A DNA stretch of 64,000 nucleotides from Natrinema versiforme (GTDB taxonomy: Archaea; Halobacteriota; Halobacteria; Halobacteriales; Natrialbaceae). A program made the position numbers and the translations under genes. The stretch spans positions 248,001 to 312,000 of the forward strand of contig NZ_CP040330.1 of NCBI RefSeq assembly GCF_005576615.1, given 5' to 3'. Shown piece by piece: positions 24,817-34,414 of this stretch. The notes under the pieces are model-generated. The model was given only the letters and a program-made list of their open reading frames with translations, ran no database searches and had not been told where the DNA came from. Numbering within the stretch: the stretch's first letter is position 1; each line of letters opens with the position of its first letter.

Positions 24817-25416
24817 CTACTGTGCGTTGATGGCGGTGGCGGTCGCAGCCCCCACAGTGGCGAACACCAGCGGATAGAGAATCCCGCCAAGTACGATCGC
24901 GGGCAGGAGCGTCGGCCCGATCGAACTGGTCGTCTCGATTCCCCAAACGGACGCTTCGGTGTTGGCTTCTGCGACGACCGCGCCGAGACCGAGCACCACG
25001 GCGTACCCGATCGTTACCGGAGCACCAGCCATGACGGCATCGCCGAGATCAGTAGTCTCCCATCGCACGGCCAGAAACGCACCGACTGCGAACAGCACTA
25101 GGGGCGGGAGCACGTACAACACGTCGGCGCTTGCGCTGTTCGACTCAGCGATGAGATTGAGGATACCAGTTCCGCCGAACGAAGCGGCCTGTCTGGTAGC
25201 CTCGATATCGACCATGTGGGCTTCGTAGAAGTACCACGCGACGCCCTTCCAACTGGCGACTTCGCCGTCGAGGTTCTGTCGAACTTCGGCACCGATCAGC
25301 AAATATGTGAGGAGGTACCCGGTTGCGGCGGCAAAGACGCCGAGTCCCGCATTCGCCGCGACGCTCGAGCCGCGCGATACCGTGCTCTCTTCGGACGTTG
25401 CCAGCTGTGAAGACAT
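24817..25416 (-). CDS. Multi-pass membrane protein, unknown function
   Basis: This protein has 199 residues with about five hydrophobic helices (near residues 22-42, 95-115, 128-150, 165-190), a short Ser/Thr-rich cytoplasmic N-terminus and an outside loop after the first helix. No catalytic or transport signature is visible. A TATA-like ATTATATTA on the minus strand (about 25437-25447) lies 25 bases before the ATG, so the transcript is probably leaderless. The gene stands alone between the helicase and the PH-domain gene. Haloarchaeal orphan membrane proteins of this size are common. Confidence 0.75.
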   Translation of the reverse strand: MSSQLATSEESTVSRGSSVAANAGLGVFAAATGYLLTYLLIGAEVRQNLDGEVASWKGVAWYFYEAHMVDIEATRQAASFGGTGILNLIAESNSASADVLYVLPPLVLFAVGAFLAVRWETTDLGDAVMAGAPVTIGYAVVLGLGAVVAEANTEASVWGIETTSSIGPTLLPAIVLGGILYPLVFATVGAATATAINAQ

Positions 25417-25541
25417 TGTGTCACTGGTAGAATTCGGGTAATATAATGAGCTTTGTGTTTTCCCCGTTCCTCGGGCCTCGGTGCCACCTCCTCGGGACAG
25501 TCTTGCGTTCGGTGGCGACCACCCTCCGTCGGACCCGCCGT

Positions 25542-26057
25542 TCAGACGGCCGATTCGTCGGCCGCGACGTGCTCGAGCCGGTCGCTGAGCCGGCTGCTGG
25601 CCCGTTCGGGTTGGGGGACGCGTTCGAAGACCAGTTCCGGCTCGCCGGAGCCGGCGGTGTAGACGGTCAGGTCGCCGTAGCCCAGCAGGCGACCGATTCC
25701 GGACTGGCGCAGGCTGGTGTTCTGGACCCGATCGAGGCGGAACTGGGTCACGTCTCTCGAGATCACGCCCCGTTTCTTGTAGAGTTCCGTGGAGGTGATG
25801 ACGTAGCGCGTGTTCGTCCAGATGAGATACCGGGCGAGCGCGATAATCACCCCGGTCACCGTGACGAGGACGCCGAGTATCGTCAGGAGCCCGACGCCGT
25901 CGGTCCCGCTCCAGCCGGCGACCAGAATGCCCGCGAGCGCGAGCCCGATTCCGACCGGGAGCTCGGTCCCCATCGCGAACGGATGCGGACGGCTCTCCCA
26001 GACGATGCTCTCGTCGTCGCTGATATGAAACCAGTCGGGCGTCGAGCCGAAGGCCAT
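25542..26057 (-). CDS. bPH2/YdbS-like PH-domain membrane protein
   Basis: The 171 residues contain two adjacent membrane helices (about 32-52 and 55-78), followed by a PH-like domain with the typical bPH2 pattern (TRYVITSTELYKKRGVISRD, then a RLDRVQNTSLRQS helix-strand and GYGDLTVYTAGSG). Proteins of this YdbS/YdbT-like family are membrane proteins of unknown biochemical role, sometimes tied to envelope stress. It is transcribed alone, divergent from lipA. The family call is firm; the function is not known. Confidence 0.82.
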   Translation of the reverse strand: MAFGSTPDWFHISDDESIVWESRPHPFAMGTELPVGIGLALAGILVAGWSGTDGVGLLTILGVLVTVTGVIIALARYLIWTNTRYVITSTELYKKRGVISRDVTQFRLDRVQNTSLRQSGIGRLLGYGDLTVYTAGSGEPELVFERVPQPERASSRLSDRLEHVAADESAV

Positions 26058-26233
26058 CGGCCGCGCCTATTCCGTACCCGTCCGTAAAGCTATCGGGGGA
26101 ACGGACCGGTTACCCGCGACGTGGCCGATTTTCAGGCGGTTTGCTGCTCCATACCGACGTGTCACGACGGGGTCGGCTCGAAACGAGTCGCGGGACCACC
26201 ACGGTTTTTGACCGCGCGGGCCGATGAAGGGAT

Positions 26234-27202
26234 ATGAGCCGCGCGCGCAAGCCCGACTGGCTGAAGAGTCGCCCGCCGTCGGGACGGGAGTTCGCCGGCA
26301 TCCGGGAGACGCTACGGAAACACGACCTGCACACCGTCTGCGAGGAGGCCAACTGTCCGAATCTGGGCGAGTGCTGGTCGGGTAGAGGCGGGTCCGACGG
26401 CGATGGGTCGGGCGGCGGAACGGCCACCTTCATGCTGATGGGTGATCGCTGCTCTCGAGGCTGTAACTTCTGTGACGTTCGGACCGGCGGGATGGAGGCC
26501 CTCGACCCCGACGAGCCCGAAAACGTCGCCGAGGCGATCGCCGAAATCGGGCTGGACTACGTCGTCCTCACCAGCGTCGACCGGGACGACCTCCCCGATC
26601 AGGGCGCGGGCCACTTCGCCGAGACGATCCGCGAGATCAAGGCCCGACACCCCGGCATCCTCGTCGAGGTGCTGATTCCCGATTTCCAGGGCGAGGAGCG
26701 ACTCGTCCGGAAGATCATCGACGCCGAACCCGACGTGATCGCCCACAACGTCGAGACCGTCGAGCGATTGCAGTATCCCGTTCGTGACCGTCGTGCCGGC
26801 TACGAGCAGAGCCTGTCGGTCCTCGAGCAGGTCGATCGGGAAAGCGACATTTACACCAAAACCTCCGTCATGCTCGGCCACGGCGAGTACGACCACGAGG
26901 TCTACCAGACGCTCGCGGACCTGCGCGAACGCGGCGTCGATATCGTCACACTGGGGCAGTATCTGCAGCCCTCGCGGGACCACCTCGAGGTCCGGCGCTA
27001 CGACCACCCCGATAAGTACGAGACGTGGCGACGCGTCGCTGAAGCGGAGTTAGGCTTCCTCTATTGTGCCAGCGGGCCGATGGTGCGATCGTCGTATAAG
27101 GCCGGCGAACTGTTCGTCGACGCCGTCCTGCGGGAGGGCAAGAGCGTCGCGGAAGCGAGAGCCGACGCGCGCCGGACACGGCCACAGCAGACCGAGTCCT
27201 AA
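26234..27202 (+). CDS. lipA: Lipoyl synthase (radical SAM)
   Basis: LipA inserts two sulfur atoms into protein-bound octanoyl groups to make lipoyl cofactors. The 322-residue protein has the auxiliary cluster motif [12 protein letters not shown] (near residue 35) and the radical-SAM motif CSRGCNFC (about 73-80), both with the right spacing, and the conserved C-terminal RSSYKAGE segment holding the serine ligand. A short Gly/Ser/Asp insertion (about 52-64) lies between the clusters. It is 289 bases upstream of the 2-oxoacid dehydrogenase operon whose E2 protein carries the lipoyl lysine, so the context agrees. The start ATG at 26234 is well placed. Confidence 0.96.
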   Translation: MSRARKPDWLKSRPPSGREFAGIRETLRKHDLHTVCEEANCPNLGECWSGRGGSDGDGSGGGTATFMLMGDRCSRGCNFCDVRTGGMEALDPDEPENVAEAIAEIGLDYVVLTSVDRDDLPDQGAGHFAETIREIKARHPGILVEVLIPDFQGEERLVRKIIDAEPDVIAHNVETVERLQYPVRDRRAGYEQSLSVLEQVDRESDIYTKTSVMLGHGEYDHEVYQTLADLRERGVDIVTLGQYLQPSRDHLEVRRYDHPDKYETWRRVAEAELGFLYCASGPMVRSSYKAGELFVDAVLREGKSVAEARADARRTRPQQTES

Positions 27203-27491
27203 GAGCGCTCGCGACCGCGGCCGCCCGCCGGTGCGATGCTTCGTTCCGACCACAAGCCGCGGGGAGTCCGCCTCGTTCGGTCGCCCGCGCCGACGGTCGT
27301 CCACGCTCGAGAGTCACCTTCCACAACCGGAAGAAATCAGTCGACTTTGCGCACTTCTGTTCGCTGTTGTCGAGATCTGGGACGGAGGCGTACAGCCGTC
27401 CGGCAAAAATCCGACGAACAGTAACCTACTTTTGGGAAACTCCTTTATCCTGAGCGATAGTTCATTAGGGTATGTACAGGTGGGTTGTCCC

Positions 27492-28598
27492 GTGAGTACG
27501 TTACAGCGCGATCCCCGCGAGCGAGTACAGATACTCGACGAGGCGGGTCGGGTCCGAGAGGGTGCCGAGGTTCCGGACCTCACTGACGACCAACTCGTCG
27601 AGATGTACGAGCAGATGCGGCTCGTGCGCCGGTTCGACGAGCGAGCCGTCAGCCTCCAACGACAGGGGCGGATGGGCACCTATCCGCCGCTGTCCGGACA
27701 GGAGGGCGCACAGGTCGGCAGCGCCCACGCGTTGGCCGAGGAGGACTGGGTCTTCCCCAGTTACCGCGAACACGGCGTCGGGCTGGTTCGGGGCCTCTCC
27801 CTCGAGCGGACTCTGCTCTACTGGATGGGTCACGAGCGCGGAAACTACATGCCCGAGGATGTCAACATCTTCTCGGTCGCGGTCCCCATCGCGACCCAGA
27901 TTCCCCACGCGACCGGCGCGGCGTGGGCCTCGAAACTCCGCGACGAAAACAAGGCCTTCGTCTGTTACTTCGGCGACGGCGCGACCTCCGAAGGCGACTT
28001 CCACGAGGGGCTGAACTTCGCCGGCGTCTTCGACACGCCGAACGTGTTCTTCTGTAACAACAACCAGTGGGCCATCTCCGTGCCGCGCGAGCGCCAGACG
28101 GCGAGTGCCACGCTCGCCCAGAAGGCCACCGCCTACGGCTTCGAGGGTGTGCAGGTCGACGGGATGGACCCGCTCGCGGTGTACAAGGTCACGAAGGAGG
28201 CCCTCGAGAAAGCCAAGGATCCCGGCGAAGACGAACTGCGGCCGACGCTCATCGAGGCGGTCCAGTACCGGTTCGGAGCCCACACCACGGCGGACGATCC
28301 CTCCGTCTACCGGACCGACGACGAGGTCGAGCGCTGGAAGCAGAAGGATCCCATCCCGCGCCTCGAGACGTACCTGCGGTCGACCGGCGTCCTCGACGCG
28401 GAGCGGGTCGAGACGATCGAGGCGCGGATCGAGGAGGCCGTGGCCGACGCGATCGAGTCGGCCGAGTCGGTCGAACGGCCCGACCCCGAGGAGATCTTCG
28501 CCCATGTCTACGAGGGGATGCCCCGACGGTTACGAAAGCAACTCGAGTACTTCGAATCGATCCGCGAGGACCACGGCGACGACGCGCTCTTGGAGTGA
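27492..28598 (+). CDS. pdhA: 2-oxoacid dehydrogenase E1 component, alpha subunit
   Basis: The alpha subunit of the thiamine-diphosphate-dependent E1 enzyme decarboxylates a 2-oxoacid and passes the acyl group to the lipoyl arm of E2. The ThDP motif is present: [13 protein letters not shown], ending in [10 protein letters not shown] placed the start at GTG 27492 (VSTLQRDP), giving 368 residues; the open frame upstream runs into the lipA end and is not protein-like. An AGGTGG lies about 10 bases upstream, and a TTTAT element near 27444 could be the promoter. It is the first gene of pdhA-pdhB-pdhC-lpd. Haloarchaea oxidise pyruvate mainly with a ferredoxin oxidoreductase, so the true substrate may be a branched-chain or other oxoacid. 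Confidence 0.94.
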   Translation: MSTLQRDPRERVQILDEAGRVREGAEVPDLTDDQLVEMYEQMRLVRRFDERAVSLQRQGRMGTYPPLSGQEGAQVGSAHALAEEDWVFPSYREHGVGLVRGLSLERTLLYWMGHERGNYMPEDVNIFSVAVPIATQIPHATGAAWASKLRDENKAFVCYFGDGATSEGDFHEGLNFAGVFDTPNVFFCNNNQWAISVPRERQTASATLAQKATAYGFEGVQVDGMDPLAVYKVTKEALEKAKDPGEDELRPTLIEAVQYRFGAHTTADDPSVYRTDDEVERWKQKDPIPRLETYLRSTGVLDAERVETIEARIEEAVADAIESAESVERPDPEEIFAHVYEGMPRRLRKQLEYFESIREDHGDDALLE

Positions 28599-28602
28599 TA
28601 CC

Positions 28603-29598
28603 ATGGCTGTAGAATCAGGCTCGGAGAACCTCACGCTGGTACAGGCGGTACGGGACGGATTACACACCGAGATGGCTCGCGACGACGACGTCATCGTCAT
28701 GGGCGAGGACGTCGGCAAGAACGGCGGCGTCTTCCGGGCGACCGAAGGGCTCTACGACGAGTTCGGCGAGGACCGGGTCGTCGACACGCCGCTCGCGGAG
28801 TCGGGCATCGTCGGGACGGCGATCGGGATGGCCGCCTACGGGATGCGGCCGGTCCCCGAGATCCAGTTCATGGGCTTCATCTATCCCGCGTTCGACCAGA
28901 TCGTCTCCCACGCCGCGCGCCTGCGGACGCGCTCGCGCGGACGATACACGTGTCCGCTGGTCGTCCGCGCCCCCTACGGCGGCGGGATTCGAGCGCCCGA
29001 ACACCACTCCGAATCGACCGAGGCGATGTTCGTCCACCAGCCCGGGCTCAAGGTCGTCATCCCGTCGACCCCTTACGACACGAAGGGGCTGCTGACCAGC
29101 GCGATCCGGAGTCCCGATCCGGTGCTCTTCCTCGAGCCGAAGCTCATCTACCGGGCGTTCCGCGAGGAAGTCCCCGACGAATCGTACGAAGTCCCCCTCG
29201 GCGAGGCGGCCGTCCGTCGCGAGGGCAGCGACATCTCGGTCTACACGTGGGGCGCGATGACCCGGCCGACGCTCGAGGCCGCCGAGAACCTCGAAGACGA
29301 AGGGATCGACGCCGAAGTAGTCGACCTGCGAACGGTCTCGCCGCTGGACGAGGAGACGATCGTCGACTCGTTCAAGAAAACCGGCCGCGCCGCGGTCGTC
29401 CACGAGGCACCCAAGACCGGCGGACTGGGAGCCGAGATCACCGCGACCCTGCAGGAGGAAGCCCTACTGTATCAGGAAGCCCCGGTGGAGCGTATCACGG
29501 GTTTCGACACGCCGTTCCCGCTGTACGCGCTCGAGGACTACTATCTGCCCGAGCCGGCGCGCATCGAGGACGGCATTCGAGACGCCGTGGAGTTCTGA
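28603..29598 (+). CDS. pdhB: 2-oxoacid dehydrogenase E1 component, beta subunit
   Basis: The 331-residue transketolase-like beta subunit completes the E1 alpha2beta2 tetramer. Diagnostic stretches are VIVMGEDVGKNGGVFRAT near the N-terminus, the VRAPYGGGIRAPEHHSES loop, and the C-terminal half with VDLRTVSPLDEETI and VHEAPKTGGLGAEI. The ATG at 28603 is four bases after the pdhA stop, so the two are cotranscribed and made in equal amounts. The much longer open frame starting within pdhA is a shadow extension rich in Ser/Arg. Confidence 0.95.
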   Translation: MAVESGSENLTLVQAVRDGLHTEMARDDDVIVMGEDVGKNGGVFRATEGLYDEFGEDRVVDTPLAESGIVGTAIGMAAYGMRPVPEIQFMGFIYPAFDQIVSHAARLRTRSRGRYTCPLVVRAPYGGGIRAPEHHSESTEAMFVHQPGLKVVIPSTPYDTKGLLTSAIRSPDPVLFLEPKLIYRAFREEVPDESYEVPLGEAAVRREGSDISVYTWGAMTRPTLEAAENLEDEGIDAEVVDLRTVSPLDEETIVDSFKKTGRAAVVHEAPKTGGLGAEITATLQEEALLYQEAPVERITGFDTPFPLYALEDYYLPEPARIEDGIRDAVEF

Positions 29599-29600
29599 TC

Positions 29601-31271
29601 ATGGTCAGGGAATTCGAACTACCGGACGTCGGCGAGGGAGTCGCGGAGGGCGAACTGGTCTCGTGGCTGGTCGAAGCGGGCGAGACAGTCGAAGAGGACC
29701 AACCCGTTGCGGAGGTCGAGACGGACAAAGCCCTCGTGGAGGTTCCCGCGCCGGTCGACGGCACGGTCCGCGAGTTACACGTCGAGGAGGGTGCGGTCGT
29801 CCCCGTCGGGACGGTAATCATCTCCTTTGATGTAGCGGGAGAAACCGAAGGAGCAGCCGAGACGGAGACGGAATCGGAGCGAGAGCAGACGAGCGAACCC
29901 GCCGGCGTCGACGAACCGGGCGAGCCACAAGCGGAAACCGGTGACGCTGCCGGCGACCCCGGCGCGACCGGGGCGGACACCGAAGCGGTCGCGCCGCCCG
30001 ACGATCGCGTCTTCGCGCCCCCGCGCGTGCGCCGGCTGGCCCGCGAACGGGGAATCGACCTCTCGAGCCTCGAGGGAAGCGGTCCCGGCGGTCGGATCAC
30101 CGCGGCCGACGTGCAGGCCGCTACCGGCGGGGCCGGCGACGGATCGGTTCAGGTCCAGCCGGAGGCCGCTGAACCCGCATCCGATACGGCCGGCGCTGAA
30201 TCGAGCACGAGCGGCTCGAGCGCCACGAGTACCGGTGCCGGAACCGGCGAGGGATCGGCTTCCGCGGCAGGGGCCGAGGCCTCGAGCACCCAGCGAACCG
30301 AGACGCCGACACAGGTCGAAGCCGCGGATCGCGACAAGACACTGGCCGCGCCCGCGACCCGGCGGATCGCCGACGAGGAGGGGATCGACATCGATGCCGT
30401 CCCGGCGACCGAGGAGCGCGACGGTGAAGCGTTCGTCACGCCGGAAGCGCTGCAGGAGTACGCGGACGCCCAGCAGCGGGCACAGGAGGCGGATCGGGAC
30501 GCAGTCGAATCCGGTGAGGGGGTGGGAACGAAGGGGACCGAGTTCGCCGAGGGCGAGCGCGAACGCCGCGAGCCGTTCAGGGGCGTCCGCAAGCGGATCG
30601 CCGAGGCGATGGTCGAGTCCAAGTACAGCGCGCCCCACGTCACCCACCACGACGAAGTCGACGTGACCGAACTCGTCGAGGCGCGCGAGAAACTCAAACC
30701 GCGTGCCGAGGAGCGCGGCATTCGGCTCACTTACATGCCGTTCATCATGAAGGCCGTCGTCGCGGCGCTGAAAGAACACCCCGAGATGAACGCGGTCATC
30801 GACGAGGAGGCAGACGAAATCGTCTACCGCGACTACTACAACATCGGAGTCGCGACCGCGACCGACGTCGGACTGATGGTGCCGGTGGTCGAGGACGCCG
30901 ACCGGAAGGGACTGCTACAGCTCTCCTCGGAGATGAACGAGGTCGTCCAGAAGGCCCGCGACAGAACGATCAGCCCCGGCGAACTGCGCGGCTCGACGTT
31001 TACGATCACTAACGTCGGAGCGATCGGCGGCGAGTACGCCACCCCGATCATCAACTACCCCGAGGCGGGCATCCTCGCGATCGGCGCGATCAAGCGCAAG
31101 CCCCGGGTCGTGGTCGATGAGGAGACCGGCGAGGAGTCGATCGAACCCCGCTCGGTGCTGACGCTGTCGCTGTCGTTCGACCACCGGCTGATCGACGGGG
31201 CCGTCGGCGCGCAGTTTACGAACACCGTCATGGAGTACCTCGAGAACCCCAGCCTACTATTGCTCGAGTGA
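29601..31271 (+). CDS. pdhC: 2-oxoacid dehydrogenase E2 component (dihydrolipoamide acyltransferase)
   Basis: The protein has 556 residues. The N-terminal lipoyl domain has its lysine at K43 in VETDKALVEV, and a long acidic Ala/Thr/Ser linker follows. There are two peripheral-subunit-binding-like segments: APPRVRRLARERGIDL with GSGPGGRITAADV (about 133-172), and a less perfect one, APATRRIADEEGIDIDAV (about 249-266). The C-terminal catalytic domain ends with FDHRLIDGAVGAQF, containing the catalytic His and the DG pair. E2 forms the core and swings lipoate between E1 and E3. The start ATG is two bases after the pdhB stop. The duplicated binding segment is worth noting. Confidence 0.94.
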   Translation: MVREFELPDVGEGVAEGELVSWLVEAGETVEEDQPVAEVETDKALVEVPAPVDGTVRELHVEEGAVVPVGTVIISFDVAGETEGAAETETESEREQTSEPAGVDEPGEPQAETGDAAGDPGATGADTEAVAPPDDRVFAPPRVRRLARERGIDLSSLEGSGPGGRITAADVQAATGGAGDGSVQVQPEAAEPASDTAGAESSTSGSSATSTGAGTGEGSASAAGAEASSTQRTETPTQVEAADRDKTLAAPATRRIADEEGIDIDAVPATEERDGEAFVTPEALQEYADAQQRAQEADRDAVESGEGVGTKGTEFAEGERERREPFRGVRKRIAEAMVESKYSAPHVTHHDEVDVTELVEAREKLKPRAEERGIRLTYMPFIMKAVVAALKEHPEMNAVIDEEADEIVYRDYYNIGVATATDVGLMVPVVEDADRKGLLQLSSEMNEVVQKARDRTISPGELRGSTFTITNVGAIGGEYATPIINYPEAGILAIGAIKRKPRVVVDEETGEESIEPRSVLTLSLSFDHRLIDGAVGAQFTNTVMEYLENPSLLLLE

Positions 31272-31342
31272 TCGAAGCCAACGCTACCGACCATGGACGC
31301 ACACAGTTCACGCACGATACACGCGACGGAGGAGGATAACTG

Positions 31343-32812
31343 ATGGTCGTCGGAGACGTCACCACCGGAACCGACGTACTGGTCATCGGCGCGGGCCCCG
31401 CCGGCTACGTGGCCGCGATCCGCGCCGGCCAACTCGATCTCGACGTCACGCTCGTCGAGAAGGACGCCTACGGGGGGACCTGTCTGAACTACGGCTGTAT
31501 CCCCTCGAAAGCGCTGATCACCGCGACCGACGTCGCCCACGAGGCCGCCACCGCCGAGGAGATGGGCATCCACGCCGATCCCGCGATCGACCTCGGCGGG
31601 ATGATGGACTGGAAGGACGGCGTCGTCGATCAACTCACCGGCGGCGTCGAGAAACTCTGCAAGGCCAACCAGGTCACCCTGCTCGAGGGAACCGCCCGCT
31701 TCGCCGACGAGAACACCGTCCGCGTCTCCCACAGCGGCGAGGGGCAGGGCTCCGAGACCCTCGAGTTCGAACACGCCGTTATCGCGACCGGTTCGCGGCC
31801 CATCGAGATTCCGAACTTCGAGTACGGGGACGAACCGGTCCTCGACTCGAAACAGGCCCTCGCGCTCAAGTCCGTCCCCGACTCGCTCGTCGTCGTCGGG
31901 GCCGGCTACATCGGGATGGAACTCGCGAGCGTCTTCGCCAAACTGGGGACCGACGTGACCGCCCTCGAGATGCTCGACTCGATCCTCCCGGGCTACGACG
32001 ACGACCTCAAACGCCCGGTCAAGCAACGCGCAAACGATCTCGGAATCGACTTCGAGTTCGGCTATACCGCGACGGAGTGGCACGACCGCGACGACGCGGA
32101 CGGTATCCGCGTCGTTGCCGAGCCAGCCGAACGGGCCGCCGCCGACGGGGGAGGAGCCGAAGCCGTCGAAGACGAACGTCTCGAACTCGACACCGAAAAG
32201 GTACTCGTGGCCGTCGGCCGCCAACCGGTCTCGGACACGCTTGATCTTGCGGAAGCCGGACTCCAGACGGACGACCGCGGGTTCATCGAAACCGATTCGC
32301 GCGCACGCACGACCGTCGACCACATCTTCGCCGCGGGCGATGTCGCCGGCGAACCGATGCTCGCACACAAGGGCAGCGCAGAGGGCAAGGTCGCCGCCGA
32401 AGTGATCGCCGGCGAACCCGCCGCTCTCGACCACCAAGCAATGCCGGCCGCCGTCTTCACCGATCCCGAAATCGGAACCGTCGGCATGACCGAATCCGAG
32501 GCCGACGACGCCGGCTTCGAGACCGTGACCGGTCAGTTCCCGTTCCGCGCGAGCGGCCGCGCCCTCACGACCGGGAACTCCGACGGATTCGTCAAAATCG
32601 TCGCCGACGACGAAGACGGCTACGTCCTCGGAGCCTCGATCGTCGGCTCCGAAGCTTCGGAACTGATCGCCGAACTCAGCCTTGCGATCGAACTCGGCGC
32701 GACCCTCGAGGACGTCGCGTCGACGGTCCACACCCACCCGACGCTCTCGGAAGCGGTGATGGAAGCCGCCGAAAACGCGCTCGGACACGCGATTCACACG
32801 CTGAACCGCTGA
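31343..32812 (+). CDS. lpdA: Dihydrolipoamide dehydrogenase (E3)
   Basis: This 489-residue FAD flavoprotein reoxidises dihydrolipoamide with NAD. It has an N-terminal FAD motif GAGPAGYVAA, the redox-active disulfide in GGTCLNYGCIPSKAL (about residues 42-56), an NAD-binding GAGYIGMELASVFAK, a second FAD contact IFAAGDVAGEPML, and the C-terminal HTHPTLSEA with the catalytic His-Glu pair. GGAGGA lies 6-12 bases before the ATG. It is the last gene of the complex operon, 71 bases after pdhC. There is an acidic insertion near residue 265 compared with bacterial E3. The call is secure. Confidence 0.97.
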   Translation: MVVGDVTTGTDVLVIGAGPAGYVAAIRAGQLDLDVTLVEKDAYGGTCLNYGCIPSKALITATDVAHEAATAEEMGIHADPAIDLGGMMDWKDGVVDQLTGGVEKLCKANQVTLLEGTARFADENTVRVSHSGEGQGSETLEFEHAVIATGSRPIEIPNFEYGDEPVLDSKQALALKSVPDSLVVVGAGYIGMELASVFAKLGTDVTALEMLDSILPGYDDDLKRPVKQRANDLGIDFEFGYTATEWHDRDDADGIRVVAEPAERAAADGGGAEAVEDERLELDTEKVLVAVGRQPVSDTLDLAEAGLQTDDRGFIETDSRARTTVDHIFAAGDVAGEPMLAHKGSAEGKVAAEVIAGEPAALDHQAMPAAVFTDPEIGTVGMTESEADDAGFETVTGQFPFRASGRALTTGNSDGFVKIVADDEDGYVLGASIVGSEASELIAELSLAIELGATLEDVASTVHTHPTLSEAVMEAAENALGHAIHTLNR

Positions 32813-33068
32813 CGCGGGACCACGGATGGTCGCGTGCTCGCGGCTCGTTCTCATCGATTCGTTCGAATCTGTTTCTCTCGAGGGTGTCGCTTTCCGCTGG
32901 CGCGTTAGACGACGGGAAGCGGAGCGAACCCGACTGTCGGATGGCCCGAAAACGCGACCGGCGGGAACCGTGAACCCGCAGCGAACTGCGAGCCGACTGC
33001 TACGCGATCAGTGCCGGAACTGGCGCGCTCGCATAACAGTTCCCCGAGAGATAGACGGATCGTGCCGC

Positions 33069-33365
33069 TCACTGCACGTACAGCGAGTACGCGATCACCA
33101 CGAAGCCGGCCAACACGAGCAGACTCTCGAGCAGGATCCCCGTCGCGAGCTCGACGCCGAGGAGTTCGTACAACATGCCGGCGAGCACCAACCCGAGCGT
33201 GACGAGGCCGAACCCGCCCGCGAGATAGCCTAACGCGCGCTGGCGGGTCCGTCGATACGCCTTGAACGCGAAGTACGTAATAATGCCCCCGACCACGAGC
33301 ACGAGCGTCTTGACGACGGCCAGCGCGAGCATGATCTCGGCCGAGCCGGCGGGAAATGGATTCAT
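33069..33365 (-). CDS. Small four-helix membrane protein paired with a winged-helix regulator
   Basis: The protein has 98 residues from the ATG at 33365, which overlaps the regulator stop by ATGA. About three hydrophobic helices are visible (ALAVVKTLVLVVGGIITYFA, then LGYLAGGFGLVTLGLVLAG, then a C-terminal one ending SLYVQ). This matches a common haloarchaeal gene pair, a small membrane protein (DUF7521-like) directly behind a winged-helix DNA-binding protein. The role is unknown; coupling suggests that the two act together, for example as sensor and regulator. Confidence 0.75.
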   Translation of the reverse strand: MNPFPAGSAEIMLALAVVKTLVLVVGGIITYFAFKAYRRTRQRALGYLAGGFGLVTLGLVLAGMLYELLGVELATGILLESLLVLAGFVVIAYSLYVQ

Positions 33366-33739
33366 GTTTCCTTTCGCACCTCCGACCACAGGTCCGCAAG
33401 CCGTTCGTCCGCCGTCCGCGCCGGCCGATCGATCTGGACCGTCAGCGACCGGTCCTCGTCTAACCCGAGCGTGATCTCGTCGAACGCGACCGAGTACTTG
33501 CTCGCGTGATGTCCGTCCTGTCGAATCTCGGTCGACTCCTCGAGCAGCGTCGCCTCGGTCAACAACTCGAGTTTCCGGTACAGCGTCGACTGCGGGATCT
33601 CACACCGCTTCGATAGCTCCGATGCGGTCATGGGTTCCTCGAGGTTTCGGATGATTTCACGGCAGTCGGGATCGTCCAGCGCGGAGCAGATCTCCTCCGC
33701 AGCCGGCGTCGATTCCGAAGCGAACGGGTCCCGGACCAT
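33362..33739 (-). CDS. Winged-helix (ArsR/HTH-like) transcriptional regulator
   Basis: This 125-residue protein has a clear winged-helix pattern: helix EEICSALDDPDCREIIRNL, turn and recognition helix MTASELSKRCEIPQSTLYRK, and a wing with EIRQDGHHASKYSVAF. It resembles haloarchaeal small helix-turn-helix regulators of the ArsR superfamily. It is translated together with the following small membrane protein. The target genes cannot be told from the sequence. The divergent side is the rRNA promoter region. Confidence 0.85.
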   Translation of the reverse strand: MVRDPFASESTPAAEEICSALDDPDCREIIRNLEEPMTASELSKRCEIPQSTLYRKLELLTEATLLEESTEIRQDGHHASKYSVAFDEITLGLDEDRSLTVQIDRPARTADERLADLWSEVRKET

Positions 33740-33868
33740 TCGTCTCCCCCTTGCAACGCACGTGGTTTATCGGCATCGATGCGTTCCCCAGCCGCTGCCG
33801 TCGAGCCGTCGACACGAAGCCTTCTTGCGCGTGCGCGCTCGAGTGCGACTCACGCGGGTATCATTCGG

Positions 33869-33888
33869 TCCGACTCCCTACAAGGGCG
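33869..33888 (+). promoter_or_regulatory. Possible sixth, decayed rRNA promoter copy
   Basis: TCCGACTCCCTACAAGGGCG matches the repeating unit of the rRNA promoters downstream (TCCGAC..CCTTATA..GAGGGCG), but the TATA element is degenerate (CTACAA) and shortened. It probably does not start transcription; it may be a relic or a regulator site. Confidence 0.3.
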
Positions 33889-34033
33889 GGATGACCGGCC
33901 GACCTCCGCCCGCGTGACACCCGTTGCAGCCCTGAGTCGATTTGCTCGAGGAGCGACTGCATTTATTAGTATTAGTGATGCGACCCTCTCGTGGAAAACC
34001 GTGGCATGGTAGCGGGTTCCGATATCAGTCTGG

Positions 34034-34072
34034 TCCGACGGTCTTATATGTGTACCCGGCATCGATTGGAAT
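34034..34072 (+). promoter_or_regulatory. rRNA promoter P1
   Basis: The upstream box TCCGACGG is followed by TATA element CTTATATG (34043-34050). It is the first of five tandem copies before the 16S gene. Tandem strong promoters before rRNA operons are well known in haloarchaea. Confidence 0.75.
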
Positions 34073-34164
34073 GCGAACGACGTGGCGTACACCGCCATGT
34101 TCCCTCCGGCCGCAACCCGGCGCGGGGGATGTCTACATCCACCCCGGATAATCCGTCGGTTCGA

Positions 34165-34191
34165 TCCGACGGCCTTATCCGTACTCGAGGG
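34165..34191 (+). promoter_or_regulatory. rRNA promoter P2
   Basis: TCCGACGG, then CTTATCC and the downstream GTACTCGAGGG. It is the second tandem copy; its TATA element is weaker than those of P1, P3 and P4. Confidence 0.65.
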
Positions 34192-34236
34192 TTCCACTAT
34201 GGATGTGTTCGCGACCGGTGTTCCCGGTTGCGACAG

Positions 34237-34263
34237 TCCGGAGCCCTTATACGTGCGTGGGCG
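34237..34263 (+). promoter_or_regulatory. rRNA promoter P3
   Basis: TCCGGAGC is followed by CTTATACGTGCGTGGGCG. It is the third copy, 72 bases after P2, and carries the GTGGGCG initiation-side motif typical of haloarchaeal rRNA promoters. Confidence 0.75.
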
Positions 34264-34317
34264 TTCAGTTGTGATCGCACACGCCCTCGCCGGATGCGAT
34301 TTCCGGCTGGGCGGCGA

Positions 34318-34343
34318 TCCGACGCCCTTATATGTACGAGGGC
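34318..34343 (+). promoter_or_regulatory. rRNA promoter P4
   Basis: TCCGACGC is followed by CTTATATGTACGAGGGC. It is the fourth copy, 81 bases after P3, and the closest to a consensus of the set. Confidence 0.75.
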
Positions 34344-34414
34344 ATTCGGATGTGAACACGAAAGATGTGATCGACGGGACGTTCAACTCGTTCCGTCATC
34401 CCGGATGGCTCGAG

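Noticed and set aside
27066..27491. Upstream extension of pdhA into lipA
   Set aside because: The sequence before GTG 27492 is not homologous to E1 alpha and overlaps the lipA end.
33850..34386. 178-codon minus-strand frame with repeated RTYKG words
   Set aside because: The repeats are the reverse complement of the tandem rRNA promoters; it is not a protein.
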